From contig JAOVFP010000005.1 of the NCBI GenBank assembly GCA_025738555.1, positions 5,332,001 through 5,396,000 of the forward strand: a DNA stretch of 64,000 nucleotides. The letters run 5' to 3'. The position numbers and the translations under genes were made by a program. The stretch's first letter is position 1. Every line of letters starts with the position of its first letter. The notes below the pieces were generated by a model. The model did not search any database, was not told the DNA's origin, and worked only from the letters and a program-made list of their open reading frames with translations. This stretch comes from Cyathus striatus. Its lineage: Eukaryota; Basidiomycota; Agaricomycetes; Agaricales; Nidulariaceae. Positions 38,476-50,022 of the stretch are shown one piece after another.

Positions 38476-39097
38476 ACGGTTTCTTTGTTTTCTGGCGTTC
38501 TTCTCGGCATGGTTTCGGCTTCTTCATGCTCGTTCTCATTCTCATTCTCACTCACTCTCATTCTCATTCATTTAGCATTCAAATTGCATCTACTATACTC
38601 AAAGAACCATACTTTCGCTTACTAGTCTCTGGCATTATCACTGTAGCATTAGAACCGGCTTAGATTTGTAGCCACCCACTTTGACTCTTTATATATCATA
38701 CTCAGATGTATTATCACCTCGCCTACTGCATACCCTTCTGAAATACAAGTGTTTCCTCTTAAATTCACGCCCCGTTCTTCCTTTCAAAGATCCGGAGTAG
38801 CGCGCATATCTAAGTATATCGTCTTTGAGCTTCTTGAGCATTTGTACGACAATCGGCGAAATGGAAGCACCGTATCGATTAATATCTCTCAGGTTTTTCA
38901 TTCCTAGAGGAATACTTCATAACGATTATTCTGTGGAACCCGACAGAAATAGCGTATCAACGCCAGTTTACACGAAAACAGAATCTGCATCGATACTTTC
39001 GACACGCTCGCAAACCCGATGAATACATACAAATAGTCGTACATGATATTAAAAGGCTATGACTACATGCAAATGTACATATGACAGGAGAAAGGTA
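38476..39097. other. Convergent 3' region with a TTCTCA-type microsatellite
   Basis: This lies between the stops of the 37690 gene and CIA2. At about 38531..38570 there is an imperfect tract of ttctca/ctca repeats. Otherwise nothing is visible. Confidence 0.5.
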
Positions 39098-39794
39098 TTA
39101 CATGAGCTTCGGCTGACCTCGAAGACCGGCATCGGAGAGACAGTGTTCTACTGTTTCTAGTAAGGCGGAGTTTTCTAGTGCAGCTGCAACCCTCTCCTTG
39201 TCGTTTAATTGCTTGTTAACTTTGTGCTGTTAAAAGGAATTGCACGCGCGCAATTGGATAGAGAACGTACCAGCATGTTCACTCTGGTGTGAACCAGGTT
39301 TTACGAAAATATCGACTTTAAAACGACTAGGTAGACTCCTAAGAAGTCTGACACGGAGAGACAAACCTTAGACATCATTAATAACATCTACTACGATAGT
39401 AAATAAATCACCAATTACCTATTAAGGTTGACATTCCGCAATGAGGCACTGTCGGTGTAAATTCAACTTTGACATGATTTTCGCCAACAGTAATTTGAGG
39501 AGCTGAGACTACACGAAGTTCTTCCAGCGTGTTGGGATGCTCTGGATCATAAATAGATCGAACGAGATCTAATAAATAACATTGTATGAATAGGAATACG
39601 AATAAGTTTTAAAACGACGGTATACACATACCAAAAACCTCATCCTGATCAATGTATTGCACATCCTCTTCCTCCACCTCCGAGTCCGAATCCTCATTCA
39701 GCCATAGTGAATTAGCCAATATATCTGACCTTCTTTCGGCTTGCTTTGTCGGGGAGAAAACGACGGGATTAGGATTGTATATTTCACTTGTCAT
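39098..39794 (-). CDS. CIA2: Cytosolic iron-sulfur assembly factor CIA2 (MIP18/FAM96 family)
   Basis: Exons on the minus strand are 39632..39794, 39419..39568, 39271..39366 and 39098..39219 (176 aa). CIA2 is part of the CIA targeting complex that delivers Fe-S clusters to cytosolic and nuclear enzymes such as polymerases and helicases. Family landmarks are [35 protein letters not shown] with the conserved reactive Cys, and the C-terminal FVKPGSH with [17 protein letters not shown] chose the ATG at 39794; an in-frame ATG at 39839 exists but is probably in a leader intron. Divergent from the DCN1-like gene by 253 bp. Confidence 0.94.
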
Positions 39795-40047
39795 AATAGC
39801 TGAGAGAACAGGCCTAGGAAAACCAAAGGAAAACGGCACACCTGGAGAAATTATATAATTGATAAAGCGGGGCCGACGTGACTTAAGCGTGACAATGAAT
39901 CAATTCATTGATTGTCGGGAGTCACGCGATGTACATGAGGTACTTATAGTAGTAGTCGCGTTTGGAACGTTGGAAGAAACGAGCTCCATCTTACATTTGC
40001 CGGGCGCCGTTTACTTGACTCCTTTCTGCTCTTTCTACTAACTTGAA

Positions 40048-42052
40048 ATGCCTCCAAAAGTGACGATTCGCCATCTTCATCATTCCCCGCGTCTGACATC
40101 CTTTAAATCAGAGAAAACGCGCAGATGATACTGAAACCAAGCCTCCTTCATCACGAGCAACTCGTAGCTCGGCTCGTTCTTCTACGAGCAAGGCAGTGAC
40201 TGAGACTGCCAAGACTAAGACCACCAAGAAAACCGTTGCCAAAGGGAACAAAGTTACAGACGCGTACGATGCTTAGATTGTCCATTTGTATCTTATTATT
40301 GATACGTTAGCGATCGCAGGACGGATATGGACGAAGACTCGAACGACACGGGGGTACATGTACGCATATTTTCGAAGTTTATACCATCTTTCCATAACTT
40401 TCCGACATAGACTGCGCCTCCTGCTAAAAAGTCAAGGACAACGACGAGGAGTAAGAAAAGTGCTAAGACGTGAGTTTCTATCTTCTACATAATGAGCTCC
40501 CGCTGTTCTCTCAATCTGCACCATCTCATTATTTTTTGTCTCGCACATTTCTGTGAGGATGGCGAAGTTACAAGCAAGTTCCACGCATCCAGTTTATTTT
40601 TGTCCCCGAAAAGCAATTTGCTGACATAAGCATGATACGCTGGGCAAAATCCCTGTTCAGTGGACGCGTGGAATGAATGCACTGTGCGACCACCTGGAAG
40701 CTTTGTTCGCCGCGAATCTTTTTGGGTGCAACTTCGTCATCTACTATCTCCATACGATTCTTTAAGCAGGCGCCAGCATAGTGGCACTTGTGAATGCTCT
40801 TCCCATGCGCTTCTCCTCACTGTTTTGTTGTTCGTCAACTAATGTGAAACACGTCTACAGTGACGATATTCCTGACAAGGATAAAATTAAGGCATCCGTG
40901 AAACAGGTGACTGTCGTTCTCCATTTCTACTCAATATCGACCTGACGGGAAGTATTTGTGGGTAGAATGTACCTGCCGACACGAAGACAGCAGGAGGGAA
41001 GGTGGCTGGTTCCAAAAACGAACCCTACACTTCCACACGTTCTCTTGAACTCTTCAGCACCTACACTGACAGTGACAATCCAGATGTCATAGAGCCTGAA
41101 GGATTCGAGAAGTTGTGCACAGATACGGACTGTCCCTTAGACAGTGCGCTTCCATTGATTCTTGCATGGCAATTAAACGCAAAGGAGATGGGAAAGATTT
41201 CGAAGGAGGAGTGGGCAAAGGGAACGAGTACTTTAAAGTAAGCTGAATGCAATTATGTAGGGGGTGAAGTGATCTGATGATGTTCACACCAGGATATCGA
41301 CGCCGGCACAATTGTCGCTTGCAGTGACAGAGCTCAATAGCCTTCTTATCCGCGACATGTCTCCCCTCAAGAAAATTTCAAACGACAAGTACGACAGAAC
41401 TCAGTATGTGGGCTATGCCAAGGATACAAAAGCCGCATTCAATAAGCTCTACATGTTTTGCTTCGCTCTGGTCAAACCCGAGTAAGTCGTGACTAGTATT
41501 GGATTTCCGCAGGCCCTAATGCATAGAATGTTGTCAGGCAATCAAAGAATATTGATATGGAGGTATGTCGTTTGAAATTTGAATACTTTTGTTGGACTTT
41601 GCCACCAACTTCTTTGCTTGTAGACGTCCACCGCACTTTGGTCTGTTCTTCTGGTTCCCAAGTATCCCGTGATGTCGGAGGTGTTGGAGTTCATCGCAGT
41701 TCGTATTTCACGCAGAAAACCGTATGGGTTCCTTATCGTTCCTTTTAGGAGAAAGAAGGAAGCTACCGTGCGACAAATAAGGATTTATGGAGTATGGTGC
41801 GTCTGCTGCAAGCTGTTAATCATTGTCGACTTCGCCTCAATCTCTCACACAGATGCTTGAATTCTGTCAGACTATCAAGCCTGATTTACAAGACTACGAG
41901 ACTGATGGTGTAAGTTTTCTTCACAGCAGTCAGTGATCTGGCTGAACTCATTCATATGTTTACAGGCTTGGCCCACATTACTTGATGACTTTGTAGCTTG
42001 GAAAAAGGCCAAAATGACCAACACTCCGGACGTAGACCAGATGCAAGAATAA
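40048..42052 (+). CDS. DCN1: DCN1-like cullin neddylation protein
   Basis: Twelve exons: 40048..40059, 40112..40263, 40320..40353, 40411..40469, 40861..40906, 40966..41237, 41293..41481, 41538..41562, 41624..41698, 41749..41796, 41853..41909 and 41966..42052 (351 aa). The C-terminal PONY domain is clear: IEPEGFEKLCTD, LPLILAWQLNAKEMGKIS, EWAKG, NIDMETSTALWSVLL, NKDLWSMMLEF and the end GAWPTLLDDFVAW. DCN1 is a co-E3 that promotes Nedd8 transfer to cullins. The N-terminal roughly 110 residues are basic, Lys/Ser/Thr-rich (MPPKRKRADDTE), suggesting nuclear location; the family's UBA domain is not recognisable. Exon 1 is only 12 nt and intron 4 is 391 nt. Confidence 0.88.
40470..40860 (+). other. 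Unusually long intron (391 nt) in the DCN1-like gene
   Basis: It runs from gtgagt to ctacag. The other introns of this gene are 50-61 nt. I cannot identify clear snoRNA boxes or a coding insert by eye, but the size leaves room for an intronic non-coding RNA or a missed exon. Confidence 0.6.
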
Positions 42053-42780
42053 ACAACTACTTACTTTATGCCACTTGGACTTTCTGTATATTTCTCACTG
42101 CACCATTTTGCTCTATTTCTATGCCTGCTACAATGCTATGTATCATACGTTATCAAAAATCCGTTTCTTAGCTATCTAGATATAATTTTACTTAATCAAG
42201 TAGTGTTCAATGACATCTCAGGAATAGCCCTACTTTGAGTAACGGATAACCGGCTTAGATTCTCCGTCAGAATGTAAGGCTGACGTTTGAAACAGCTTAA
42301 CAGTAACTAAAGAAAAACATACAAATCGCCCTCAAAGTTGTTTTTTGTTCAGTATAGCTGACCGGCGTCGAGGCAGGTGGAAGGTCACTACTTGAAGGAA
42401 AAACCATTTATCATCTGATCATGGTAGTAGTATGAAATGGACCATGAGCCTCACGAGTACACACACTTGGAGACTACTGGAAGTGGTGACATCTTGCCAC
42501 CCTCGATTACAAGATGTCGCGGAATTCTTTGAAGTTACGACTTGTGCTAATTTTAGCATTCAACCTTCTCTTAAAGTGAAGGAACTTCAGACTGTTTCGA
42601 CGGATTCCGACCCCCATTCAATCTGTCTCATCTTAATAGTTGCCTTCATATCCACCTCCCGCTCATTTATTTTATTCGAGAATATCACACAATTTTAGTG
42701 TCAGAATAGTTTCATATCTTTCAGCACACCTACCTTCTCGCATCCTCAACAAGTCGGCTCACAACAGTCCAGTTCCCGAC
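42053..42780. other. Intergenic region, DCN1-like to 42781 gene
   Basis: Both neighbours are on the plus strand. This is the promoter and leader of the 42781 gene. I see no repeat or supported open frame. Confidence 0.45.
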
Positions 42781-43583
42781 ATGAAACGCGAATCGTCGTT
42801 CAGAACTGTCAGCATCAAAGGCGGCTCGTTAAGAACGAACGAGAAAGACTTTGTTCCAGCCGGTAAGAAGCGTAGACTACCGGTTGAATTTCCACTATTA
42901 ACCCAATAAAAGCGGCAGGGAGCGATGCTCACATAAGGCAACGAGGGCTTCAGCCGCTGACCTTCGAAAACGATGGAGTGGCATTAGTCATGGTAATTAT
43001 TGTGTGCAGCATGGTCGTCCTCGGCCTTATCTTCACTGCGGCTGCCCGTATGCTTCGTCGTCTCGTAGACTGGTGGGCTTCCAAGAAAGCAGCACATCGA
43101 GCTCTTAGTTCGGCATGTAAGGCAGAAATTGTTCTCACTACCCTCCCAATCTCGATGTCTGAAATGGACGTGATTGACATTGGACCCATCGTACCTCCAA
43201 GAGCTCACCTTCGTCCCCCATTATCGTTTAGTGCCATCCGGCGCGCCGCATTATTTCATCGTCCCTCTTCGGCTCTTAGCACCATCCCTTCGCAAGCTGA
43301 AGAAGGATCACGCTCGATACCATCAGTTCCGTCAATGGCAATGGACGATGACTGGCGGCGGATCAGTAACGTTTCATCCACTCCTCCCAGACAGTCCAGC
43401 CGCTTGTCCTTCGCGCAAGTTATACCAGAGACAGCCTCGCGCTCCCATTGCTCCCTAGAAACAGGCGTTGACATATACAGCGTGCGCGACATGGAGGTTC
43501 CCTTCGACCCGTATGAAGCCTCATTCAATATGTGTAACTCGGAGGGAGAGGATGGGGGAAAGCGTGCTGTGCCAGCTTTGTAA
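42781..43583 (+). CDS. Single-pass membrane protein of unknown function
   Basis: Two exons, 42781..42862 and 42919..43583 (248 aa). The N-terminal roughly 50 residues are polar (MKRESSFRTVSIKGG). One strong transmembrane helix (ALVMVIIVCSMVVLGLIFTA) follows, then a basic segment (RMLRRLVDWWASKKAAHR) and a long Ser/Pro-rich, probably disordered tail. Basic residues just after the helix favour a cytosolic C-terminal side. I know no family. The two-exon frame is exactly 249 codons and the introns look normal, so it is likely a real lineage-restricted gene. The start is the first ATG of the open exon. Confidence 0.7.
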
Positions 43584-43972
43584 AGACGATGCCCTGGATT
43601 GTAGCGGATGTTCCGTTTTTAGTTTTATTGTATCACCTACAATAGGACCACAAAGCATTTAACGATCGTAGTCGAAGCCAGCTACCCCGGAGTATGGCTG
43701 AGTACGATATGTATATTTCATTGGCTTGGCGGCACCATTTGGCTACCAGAGATGTATTAACCGAAAGTGAAATTTATCATTGTGCATACCTAGCTCAACG
43801 AGCAGACGGTGATTATCGAGAGATGATGCCACATTCAGACACCGGGAAACAAGTTTTGAGTAGCATAAATATCATTATCATGAAAGAAATCCGATCCCTG
43901 GTATAGTAAATAAGTAGTTCCATGAGCATAGTAATCTGATCCTAGCTTAAAAAGTTCTTGTAAATCCAGAAT
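43584..43972. other. Convergent 3' region
   Basis: This lies between the 42781 gene and the MSC7-like gene. A 70-aa plus-strand open frame at 43694..43906 has no recognised family and is probably 3' UTR. Confidence 0.45.
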
Positions 43973-46413
43973 TCACTGCGCTTTTCGAGCAGCATTAGCC
44001 AATGTAAAGAGACCGCGGAGGCGTGTGCGCCATCCATCTGCATATAGGAATCGTACCAGACCGGCCGAGAATTCCCTATGAAATCACATAAGTGTGCATG
44101 GGATACATATAAAGATGGATAATTACATACCAGCTGTGGTATAATGAACGAAGGGGATAATCCATCACCTTCGGAATGCTAGTTTGGATGAAAGATGGCC
44201 ATCTGTCTATCATAATAGCCTTGGGGCTGGTGAGTGACCGAAGACCTTCTGGACCACCTGTAGTTGAATGAAGGTCAACGACTTCGCTTGATGGGAGCAG
44301 AAGATAAAACGGTCTTACCGAATCGACCGTAACCACTGGCCTTCACTCCTCCAAACGGTAGATCTTGACTAAAAAGTGCGTTATTATCAGAGTAGGTAAT
44401 CAGCAAGAATATTTGTATACGAACTTTATCTGAAAGGTATATATATCAGTAAAGAACATTGCTTTCATGTGATATGAACCGTACATAGAATACACCAAAG
44501 TCGTTGACGGATACCATGCCACATTCAAGTTCTTTAGCCACTTCAAGGCACAAAGATTGATCAGGACCAAAAACACTAGCGCCAAGACCATATCGAGTGC
44601 TATTAGCAATTTCAATAGCCTCTTCAATTTTTTCATACGGCATTAAGACTGCGACGGGAGCAAACACTACAACAACTGTAAATCAATGGACAAATGTAAA
44701 ACGCGAGCGTTACGTACGTTCGTGGTTTGCAATTTCCATGCTTGTGTCGACAGGTCCAACAACGGTAGGCGCGAAATAGTAACCATTGTCGAGGTAAACG
44801 TGGTGATATTGAGCACCTTCGCCATCAACGTTTGCACCGGCTTCAGAAGCATCAAGAATAACCTTTGAGATGCCAGGGAATCGGTCTCCGGAGATCATAG
44901 AACCGCAATCGACGGTTGAGACATATCCTTCGGGGCTGGGGGCTAAAACAGAACCCACGCGAAGCCTAGCAACTCGCTCTCTAAACATATCATGCAGGTC
45001 ATCGTATTGGCTGCTATGGACGATGAGACGTTCAATTCCGATGCAATTCTGACCCATGTTTTGGCTGTAAACATTTAAGTGCTCGCTCAGCCATATCATC
45101 ACAACACAAGAGACTTACAAGACACCTCTCATCCATAGGCTGGCCCACTTGTTAATGTCGGTGCCTGGGAGAATGACTGCAGGGTCTTTTCCACCGAGTT
45201 CAAGAGTAACGGGGGTAAGATGCTCCGTTGCGTCTATAGCAATCTGTGCGAAAGGTAAACGATCACCCATAGAAAACTAGCATGAAAAGTGACCTTTCGT
45301 CCCACTGTTTCTGAGCCAATAAAAGTGATATGCTTGATATTCGGTGACTTAGTGAGGGCTTGAGCCTCCTCAGGATAGCAGCAGACGACCTGAACAAGTT
45401 CGGGATCGTGTCCACAAGTACGAAGACACTCTTGAATAGCACCAACGAACCATGTCGTGGACCAGATAACATGCTCCGAGCACTTGAGAACACTACCGTT
45501 CCCAGCAAAAATTGCGGCGAGTATAGGAGACCAAGCATTATGGAGAGCTGGAAGGTGATCAGAACATTACTTATGTACCTAGCAAAATAAGACCTACGGT
45601 AGTTCCATGACACGATCCCAGCGACGACTCCAAGCGGCTCGAAATGAACTTCTGACTTCTTGTAGAACATCATGAAATTTCCATGCCTCTTCTCCGGTTT
45701 CAGAACGCGTTCTCCATGGTTAATCAACCATTCCAACTTTGAGCATGTGGTAAGAATTTCGCCAAGAGCAGCATCGACCACTTCGAACATATAAATATTT
45801 GTAGATGAACACGAATGAAAAAGGGCGAGACATACAGGTCTTTCCGGTATCACGACAAGCGACCCGCGCACAAGCATCCTGATTTTCGACCAGCCACTTC
45901 TTCAAGCTTCTCATGACACGTCTCCTCTGCGTAAAGCTGGTATGTTTCCATTTCTGCTGTGCCTCAGAGGCTCGCTCAATCTTTCGCCGAATTTCGTCTT
46001 CGTTGTCGGCGAGGAAGGTGCCGAGATGAAAGCCAGAAGCTGGATCAAAGCTCGTAATATATCGCCGACCTGGAACTGGATAAGGAGTCATAATATCTGG
46101 GTTATCGAGGTGAGATTCGAGATGGGCATATTTAATGGGGTGAGATTTCCATTGAGGATCTGCGGGCTGTTTGAAGAGGCGTCAGATCCTTATGAAACAA
46201 ATGTAAGAAAATCGTACGGACTTCTGGTATGCTAATTTCAAATGGTAATGGGCTGTTATGTTTCTTGTAGTATCTGTCTGCAACGAGATAAATTCCAAAG
46301 GCAAAGAAAGCAGTCAGAGGGTAAATAAAGTCGATTCCGCCTTCATCATCAGGGTCATAACCGATCTTCATAGTTATAATGGGGTGAAGCATGAGAGATA
46401 TTATGGCGTCCAT
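43973..46413 (-). CDS. MSC7: Membrane-anchored aldehyde dehydrogenase, MSC7-like
   Basis: Exons on the minus strand are 46222..46413, 45836..46166, 45598..45780, 45294..45547, 45119..45243, 44718..45064, 44485..44666, 44425..44429, 44319..44368, 44131..44257 and 43973..44075 (632 aa). A transmembrane helix (FIYPLTAFFAFGIYLVA) precedes a full ALDH fold. SWNYPLHNAWSP and FIGSETVG are the NAD site, LELGGKDP carries the catalytic Glu and NMGQNCIG the catalytic Cys; QDLPFGGVKASGYGRFGG follows. The membrane helix and extended C terminus match yeast MSC7 and plant ALDH22. The substrate is unknown. Exon 8 is only 5 nt. Confidence 0.91.
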
Positions 46414-47022
46414 GATAAATAACGCGACGAACGCGAGCGTTCAAACGTTTAGAACGGAAAAGGTTCAAGAGCAAACAGATTCAACAAAACGGATTCCGAA
46501 TCCGAACACGCGACGCAACTCATGTCACGTGTCGCTGAAAATGGGCGTCTATAGTAGACAGACTAGAGTCACTAGACCCTAATATGATGAAATTTGCAAC
46601 GAAAAGCTCGCATATACATTATGGGCCTATGTACGATCTATAATGTCCAGTTCATCCGAAAATAAGACCAAGTTGTATTAGTCTCAAGTGATTGGGTGAG
46701 CCTAACGTCTTGACGAGGGCACATACTGGGTACCTGGTGGTTACGGGTATAGAACCGAGCAAGAATGCGATGATACATGAATGGCTGTATGAAATAAAGG
46801 TAGTGAGAAGTAAAAGTGATTAATCAGCTGCTTAGCAGGCAATGTGTAGATGCTAATAACCAGGTGCAAAGTTCGGAGAGAGAAAAATGGTGGCCCAATA
46901 ACAAAGCAAGCTTGTGAGAGGGAAAGAAACGGTACTAATAGTAACTGCCATATAACAGAACTGAACGAAACGGATGAAAAACGGAAGGGAGAAAATAATA
47001 TTTACTGCATGCAATTCCTTGT
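46414..47022. other. MSC7 upstream / SMI1 downstream region
   Basis: Both genes are on the minus strand. A CACGTG box lies at 46527..46532, about 114 bp upstream of the MSC7-like start. Otherwise nothing is visible. Confidence 0.45.
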
Positions 47023-49224
47023 TTAATTCGTAGCCGGCACGGCAGTCTCTTTCACACTCTTCACACTCTTTACGCTGCCTGTTGAATCGCGTTTCCGTCC
47101 TAATCCTAGCTTTTTCAGCCCAGCCAAGCCACTTTTTGTCTTCTTGTGTCCCTTTTCACTCTTCTTTGTACTTGTGTCTGATGTGATGGACGCGAGTGAC
47201 TGAGTATCTGAATCCTTCTTACCGTTGGCCGCAGGTGTCTCCGCCTCTGGCTCGTGCTCAGGTTCGGGAACAACAACGCCGGACAAGCCCCCACCACCGA
47301 CGAGCCGAATGGTTGTGTCCGGGTCCAGGTCTTGTTCCCCCTCCTCTTGCGCAACAACAGGAATCTCTTGCGAAGTCGAAGGTACTAAAAGCTGTTCTAT
47401 CGCGGACACTTCCACTTTGGGCGACGGTGATGGTTCAATCGGGGCGGTGTCTAATGCAGGTGCAGAATCAGCTAGTAAATCAGGAATGACAGTCAAGGTC
47501 GTAGATGACATCGTTCCAGAAAGAGGATCGGTGGGCGAAGCCGGAGCAGCGGCCACTAACGGCATATCTACTGCACTCGATGAAGCAGGAATTGCAGACT
47601 CCGAGGATTCAGATATTTCACGTGCAATAGTCTGTGCTCGCCGAGGAGTTGATGCTGAGACCAAGCTTGCTTCCTCATGCGAAACCTCTCGCATTCCAGT
47701 TTCCAGATCTTCTTCAAAAGACGGCAGCGAAGAGGAAGGTGCGATGTCGCGTGGAGTTGGAAGTTCTACAGGTAGTGGCGCAGGAGGTCTGCTGACGGAA
47801 ATCGTCGGGAGATTATGCGGTGGTTTACTTTTACTAGCTAAGCTTCGATGGGTATTTAGAGCAGTGGCGGTGGGAGGTGGTATGTGTTCTACAGCGTCTG
47901 CCAACACTGGTATGGGTATTTCAGCTGCAGATTCTTGTGGTAACTCGACAACGAGTGGTCCTTTTTCCACCGTCTGCATCGATTATAGGTCACGCAGAAC
48001 AAACGACAACCAGAACCACAGGCTTACCTTGCCCTTGACATCCTCCTCAACTGAAGGCAACGACGTGTCAGAAATAACGCCCGCTTCGTGCCACTTCCGA
48101 ACGCTCCTGTCTGCCCAGGCCTCTAATACATTCCATCCTCTATACTCTCCTGTCAGGCGCATTCCAGCAGAACCGTTATCACCTCCCCCATCACCCTGGC
48201 CTCGTCCATCGTTGTAGTACCCTTCATACCCAAGGTCATCTTCACTGCCCTCACTCACATCACTGGAACCAATTTCGAACCCTTCACCACTCTCCAACTC
48301 TTCTACAAAACAAGCCAACCACTTTGCCCATCCGGAACTGCCATCCCCTTTCCAAAGCACAACCTTGGTATCAAAATCACGACCAAAGACAATCACCTGC
48401 CCAACAGCACCAGCATCACCTGGATTAAGGTCAATACCAACGTAGTTTCCAATTTTATCAGCAATGAGTGGGATCCAGCCGCGCTGGGAATATTCTCTTC
48501 GAACCCATCCTGAGGGAATGGACTGCATCATCTCGCGTAGCCGGGGGTTCGCACCAGTGCTAGGATCGTCATCTACTTCTCGCCAGAATCTCCACTCATC
48601 AAGGACATCATCCAAAGGAAGAAGAGTGAGGCCAAAAAAGAGACCCTCAGAACAGCCGGCAGCAGATTCTGCTTCTTGGCCATCAACACAGAGGTATGAT
48701 TCACGAACGACGGCGGGGAGGGCAAAGCCAAACTGCATCTCTATCTGAGCGAGGTCTTGGGGTAATATTCCATAATTGAGAGTATCGCCTAATTCAGGGT
48801 ATTCGCGACTGAGCCATGCGCGAAGGCGGTTCCAAGTCTTTGAGAGCGGTGGATAATGTGGTGAAAGGGGAGAATGGAGAGGATCCATATGGGTTGGAAG
48901 GAGAGAGGTTGAGGTTGGGCGGGATGATAAGCCGGCACTTTAAACGTAGATTAATGCATGACGCGAGCAGTGGAAACAGGAGGAAACTTACGAAGTTGGG
49001 ATGTAACCATAGGCCCCGGGACCTCGTGGAGGATATGTGTAAGATGGACTCATGGCAGAGTCAGGGTCTGGTGTTTGGAGGGCGTCTGGATTGAAGGCGT
49101 CTGGGTGAGGGCTGAGACCAGGCGAAGAGGTTGGGAGAGAAAAGGCATCATGGGTTGAGGAAAGAGCCTGTCCTTTTCTTGTCCTGCCAGTGTTGGAACC
49201 AAAGAGGTCTGCAAGCCAGCCCAT
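47023..49224 (-). CDS. SMI1: Cell wall assembly regulator SMI1/KNR4
   Basis: Exons on the minus strand are 48992..49224, 48028..48937 and 47023..47973 (697 aa). SMI1/KNR4 is a fungal regulator of 1,3-beta-glucan synthesis that works with the Slt2 cell-integrity pathway. The conserved SMI1/KNR4 domain lies at about residues 100-330: NYGILPQDLAQIEMQFGF, ESYLCVDGQE, RGWIPLIADKIGNYVGIDL and KVVLWKGDG are typical. The N terminus starts MGWLADLFGS. The C-terminal half is Pro/Ser/Glu-rich and disordered, ending in a basic segment (KKLGLGRKRDSTGSVKSVK). All splice signals and the codon total are consistent. Confidence 0.93.
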
Positions 49225-50022
49225 GGGATGGGAGTGGGATGAATAAGAGAGAGGGTGGTCAGGAGAGGGAGAGGGAGAGGGAGAGGGGGAAGGGAGAGAG
49301 GACAGTCGAGGACGGGTGGTGGTGAGGAGGAAGTGAGCTCAATAGTGCAGACGGCGCTTGCGGTGCTCACGGCCTGGTGTAGATTCAGAAGCCCATCAAC
49401 CTTCGATTACCTAACACTCCCCCTGCCTCCAACTCTCTCTCATCCTCTCACCCGCCACCCCCTTTAAATTTCACTCAATTTCACTCTTTCCTCTCATCCA
49501 CATCCACCCCAATACTTTTCATTCCCCCAACCACCACCAGCCACCACCTCCTCGCCACCCTTCGCGTTTCACCCACAAGCGGTAACACCGTGGAAACCAC
49601 TGACAACCGCAACATTTTCCATCTTCTCCGACACCGTGAACGGTCAAAAATCTCAAGCTTAATGTCAGCCGACTCGCCGACTCCTCTTCTCCCCAGCAAC
49701 ATTCATAAAAGAACCTCAATACAGTAATACCACGACGATCGCCTGTGCGGTGTGTAGTGACCGTCTCTTTGCCAAGTGACCATTTATCATCATCCTGGGT
49801 CATCCACGGGAAAATAAAATTGTTATATAAATCCATGCTATATTTACACCGAAAAATATACATCAGCAGATGGAAGAATAATGGAATCAAATGTCCATGT
49901 CTAAATGCCGTTTCACATCCACATGGTCCACATACAACGTCCACCGAGGACGGCTATTAAGGTAAAGGAAGCAGCCCTAAGCACCCTCACCCAGCATAAC
50001 CAATTCAAAATAAGTATATTCC
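49225..50022. other. SMI1 upstream / SCOT downstream region with a GAGAGG tract
   Basis: A purine tract of about six gagagg-like units lies at roughly 49261..49300, just upstream of the SMI1 start. Pyrimidine-rich sequence follows. The 141-aa minus-strand frame at 49519..49944 is not recognisable and is not called. Confidence 0.5.

Noticed and set aside
49519..49944. 141-aa minus-strand frame upstream of SMI1
   Set aside because: Low-complexity, Trp/Gly/Val-rich translation of pyrimidine-rich leader sequence; no family.
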